From contig JBFHDX010000129.1 of the NCBI GenBank assembly GCA_041584475.1, positions 1 to 10,009 of the forward strand: 10,009 bases of DNA, read 5' to 3'. The position numbers were made by a program, and so were the translations under genes. The number at the start of each line of letters is the position of its first letter. The first letter of the stretch is position 1. Source of the stretch: JBFHDX01 sp041584475 (GTDB taxonomy: Bacteria > Pseudomonadota > Alphaproteobacteria > UBA8366 > JADFVY01). Positions 8,702-10,009 of this stretch are shown piece after piece. Below the pieces are notes generated by a model, which made no database searches, had not been told where the DNA came from, and was given only the letters and a program-made list of their open reading frames with translations.

Positions 8702-8731
8702 GCTTCGCATTGACGCGCGGCACCGCGAAGC
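8702..8731. repeat. Inverted repeat GCTTCGC / GCGAAGC
   Basis: A perfect 7-bp inverted repeat (8702-8708 and 8725-8731) with a 16-nt spacer. A further GCGAAG at 8683-8688 can also pair with the central CTTCGC, so two mutually exclusive hairpins are possible in a plus-strand RNA. Read as DNA, the same elements form spaced half-sites just upstream of the tentative glgP promoter. Confidence 0.5.
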
Positions 8732-8743
8732 CCGCGCCGGCCG

Positions 8744-8779
8744 GGGACTGCAGCCCGATCCGAAGGGCTGATCTGTCCC
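8744..8779. repeat. Two-tier inverted repeat
   Basis: The outer arms GGGAC (8744-8748) and GTCCC (8775-8779) enclose inner arms AGCCC (8752-8756) and GGGCT (8765-8769). They are separated by a small internal loop and have an 8-nt apical loop. The arrangement would fold as a two-part stem-loop on either strand. Function unknown. Confidence 0.45.
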
Positions 8780-8932
8780 GCGCAGGCCCGGCCCGCTTCG
8801 GGGCGTGCATGTTTCGCTCGTCGCCGGCCGCGCTCAATGTGCCGGAGCTCCAGGCGGGCACGTCGGTAAGGGACGTACTCGCCGCCGACGCGCCCGGAAT
8901 GCCATCGTGGCGGGTGGGGCGGGAAGGACCCT

Positions 8933-8960
8933 CGCGGCCGGGCGGGCGCGTTTGCTTTTC
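8933..8960 (+). terminator. Terminator-like hairpin on the plus strand
   Basis: CGCGGCC (8933-8939) pairs with GGGCGCG (8944-8950) except for one mismatch, around the loop GGGC. The run TTTGCTTTTC follows directly. This has the form of a Rho-independent terminator for plus-strand transcription, but no plus-strand gene ends nearby. It could be a chance GC-rich hairpin. Confidence 0.25.
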
Positions 8961-9156
8961 GGTCGACCCCCGCATTACATCGATATGGCCGACAGCGCGT
9001 TGTGACCGCTTGCCGAGAGCTTTGCGCTACTTGGGCCGGAATCGTCGATACCGGTCATGCCGCTCGCAGGGGCGGACGTCATTCGAGTTTGAGGCCGGCG
9101 TGGTGCCGTTGAACGCGTCGATCGCGGTGATGGGGCCGATTATCCGGATCTCGGGG

Positions 9157-9828
9157 TCAATCGCACCCGCGAATTTGCCGAGATCGCCCGCCGAACTTGT
9201 TCACCTGCTCATCGATAAAGGAGCGTTCCTCCGCGGTCTCGACCGCCGCCCGCAGTCTCGCCAGCGCGTCGGACGCCGCGGCGTTGCACATGCCTCCCAA
9301 TGTAAGAGCTGCTGCCCGAAACTTACTACCGCCTTTCTCGGTCGCAGCGGCATATACCAGTGGCACGTCATCCGGGTCATCGATCATTTCGAGAATCCCC
9401 ATTGCGTGGAACGACACGAGAAGATTCGGCTCCGGGACGAGATTGCGGGCGTAGGCGCGAAACGGTCCGAGATCGGTTTCGTACACGCCGCGTACCGTGA
9501 AGAAGACGAGGGCGCTGGCCACCATTACCATCATCGATTGCCGTTCAAGCATGTGCCACCTTACGTCGGGGTGTCTGTCCCTGCGACCGCTCCAAAGATC
9601 CCACAGGAACGCGACGATCTCCGGGTCCGCCTGCTTTTCCCAAGACACCCGCTGTCGGACGGTCGACAGGGCCCGGCTGACACCTAGCTCGTCGCCCGCG
9701 CTGATGGCCTGCTTGAGCACGTGCACTGAAACATGGTCCGGCGGCGGGCCGGCCGGGGCGTCCGACCCCGCCAGCCCGGGACTCGGTGCCAGGAAAATGA
9801 TCAGAGTTGCTATGGCGATATGACGCAT
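9157..9828 (-). CDS. Exported helical-repeat-like protein of unknown function; 3' end probably frameshifted
   Basis: I do not recognise the family. From the ATG at 9828 the product is 223 residues. A typical Sec signal peptide starts it (MRH, then a hydrophobic core IAIATLIIFLA, with a plausible signal peptidase I site after GLA at residue 20), so the protein is likely periplasmic or exported. The body is helix-rich. The segments around 69-80, 135-162 and 168-196 (e.g. LGGMCNAAASDALARLRAA) resemble HEAT-type alpha-helical repeats, a family usually used for protein binding. A hydrophobic stretch at about 99-111 could be a buried helix. The start is chosen because a GGGAGGAG lies 12 nt before this ATG, while the earlier in-frame GTG at 9852 lies upstream of that site. 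The last nine residues (from about 215) look unnatural, whereas the next frame continues with plausible protein sequence to a TAG at 9029-9027. Composition is more AT-rich than the glg genes. Confidence 0.7.
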   Translation of the reverse strand: MRHIAIATLIIFLAPSPGLAGSDAPAGPPPDHVSVHVLKQAISAGDELGVSRALSTVRQRVSWEKQADPEIVAFLWDLWSGRRDRHPDVRWHMLERQSMMVMVASALVFFTVRGVYETDLGPFRAYARNLVPEPNLLVSFHAMGILEMIDDPDDVPLVYAAATEKGGSKFRAAALTLGGMCNAAASDALARLRAAVETAEERSFIDEQVNKFGGRSRQIRGCD

Positions 9829-9840
9829 CTTCGAACGTAG

Positions 9841-9848
9841 CTCCTCCC
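9841..9848 (-). promoter_or_regulatory. Shine-Dalgarno of the exported protein gene
   Basis: GGGAGGAG on the minus strand, 12 nt before the ATG at 9828. The spacing is on the long side, but no other start codon lies between them in this frame. It supports the signal-peptide start over the upstream in-frame GTG at 9852. Confidence 0.55.
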
Positions 9849-9896
9849 GCACCGCCCGTGACTCGGCCGGTGCGACGTTCGCAATCCCTGCGCCCG

Positions 9897-10009
9897 TCAG
9901 GACATGTCGTAATAGGCTCTGAACTCGCCGCTTTCTCGATCTTGAAATAGGTAGATCGCCGGCGTGCTCCCGATGTCGACAATCTCAAGGATATCGAGCG
10001 ATTGCGGCA
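9897..10009 (-). CDS. Unrecognised protein, C-terminal fragment
   Basis: An open frame enters from the right edge and ends at the TGA at 9899-9897, giving the last 36 residues. The visible sequence alternates hydrophobic and charged residues (LDILEIVDIG, then STPAIYLFQD, then GEFRAYYDMS), which looks like beta strands of a genuine folded domain rather than chance reading. No known family motif is evident and I assign no function. It is followed 68 nt later by the start of the exported protein gene on the same strand, with no obvious terminator between, so the two may be cotranscribed. Confidence 0.55.
   Translation of the reverse strand, partial: PQSLDILEIVDIGSTPAIYLFQDRESGEFRAYYDMS

Larger units (their letters stand above)
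8534..9026. other. Gene-poor region upstream of glgP
   Basis: About 490 bases in which I see no convincing protein gene on either strand. Open frames exist, but their translations are arginine-, alanine- and proline-rich, lack recognisable motifs and lack Shine-Dalgarno sites. The stretch should hold the glgP promoter and 5' leader (minus strand, right end towards glgP). It also contains a hexamer-repeat tract at 8629-8652, inverted repeats at 8702-8731 and 8744-8779, and a plus-strand terminator-like hairpin at 8933-8960. The flanking genes on both sides read leftwards, so any promoter here should serve glgP unless an unannotated small RNA is present. Confidence 0.6.

Noticed and set aside
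8661..8771. Possible 36-codon plus-strand small ORF (MAGAACESEV start)
   Set aside because: No Shine-Dalgarno, no recognisable feature, and it falls in a region where open frames arise easily; kept only as part of the small-RNA question.
8805..9005. A 66-codon plus-strand open frame
   Set aside because: Glycine/arginine-rich translation without motif or ribosome site; it reads through the terminator-like hairpin.
8698..9687. A 329-codon plus-strand open frame over the gene-free stretch and the exported-protein gene
   Set aside because: The minus-strand frame has a Shine-Dalgarno, a signal peptide and helical-repeat-like sequence; the plus frame has none of these. The short piece over about 9090-9185 reads plausibly, but shares third positions with the minus-strand frame discussed as a frameshift.

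Overview
The window is GC-rich proteobacterial DNA carrying most of a glycogen (alpha-glucan) metabolism locus, followed at the right by a short, more AT-rich stretch with two unrecognised genes. The eukaryote-like phosphoglucomutase and the grouping of glgX, malQ, pgm, glgB and glgP resemble loci of Alphaproteobacteria. That placement is an inference from gene content; there is no rRNA or other phylogenetic marker here.

Left block, plus strand (1-3886): the last 53 codons of a probable glycogen debranching enzyme (glgX), then malQ (4-alpha-glucanotransferase), then pgm (alpha-D-glucose phosphoglucomutase). The genes overlap by 4 and 10 nt, so they look like one translationally coupled operon whose start lies off the left edge.

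Middle block, minus strand (3891-8533): glgP (glycogen phosphorylase) followed by glgB (branching enzyme), separated by 2 nt, with a strong Shine-Dalgarno for glgB inside the glgP tail. This operon runs head-on into the pgm operon, with only 4 nt between the pgm and glgB stop codons.

Together, GlgB makes the alpha-1,6 branches, GlgP releases glucose-1-phosphate from chain ends, GlgX removes the limit branches, MalQ recycles short maltodextrins into longer chains, and Pgm interconverts glucose-1-phosphate and glucose-6-phosphate. The glucosyl-donor and chain-elongation genes (glgC, glgA) are not in the window.

Right block (8534-10009): about 490-620 bases without a convincing gene, holding the presumed glgP leader/promoter, several inverted repeats and a plus-strand terminator-like hairpin. 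Next, on the minus strand, comes a gene for an exported, helical-repeat-like protein of unknown function; its 3' end looks frameshifted. Last is the C-terminal end of another unrecognised protein, cut by the window edge. Base composition falls visibly here (33 of 60 bases are G/C at 9301-9360, against 44 of 60 at 3061-3120 inside pgm), which suggests a change from core to accessory DNA.

I found no CRISPR array, insertion sequence, tRNA, rRNA or clearly novel system. The best leads are the apparent frameshift in the exported protein and the structured, gene-free stretch upstream of glgP.
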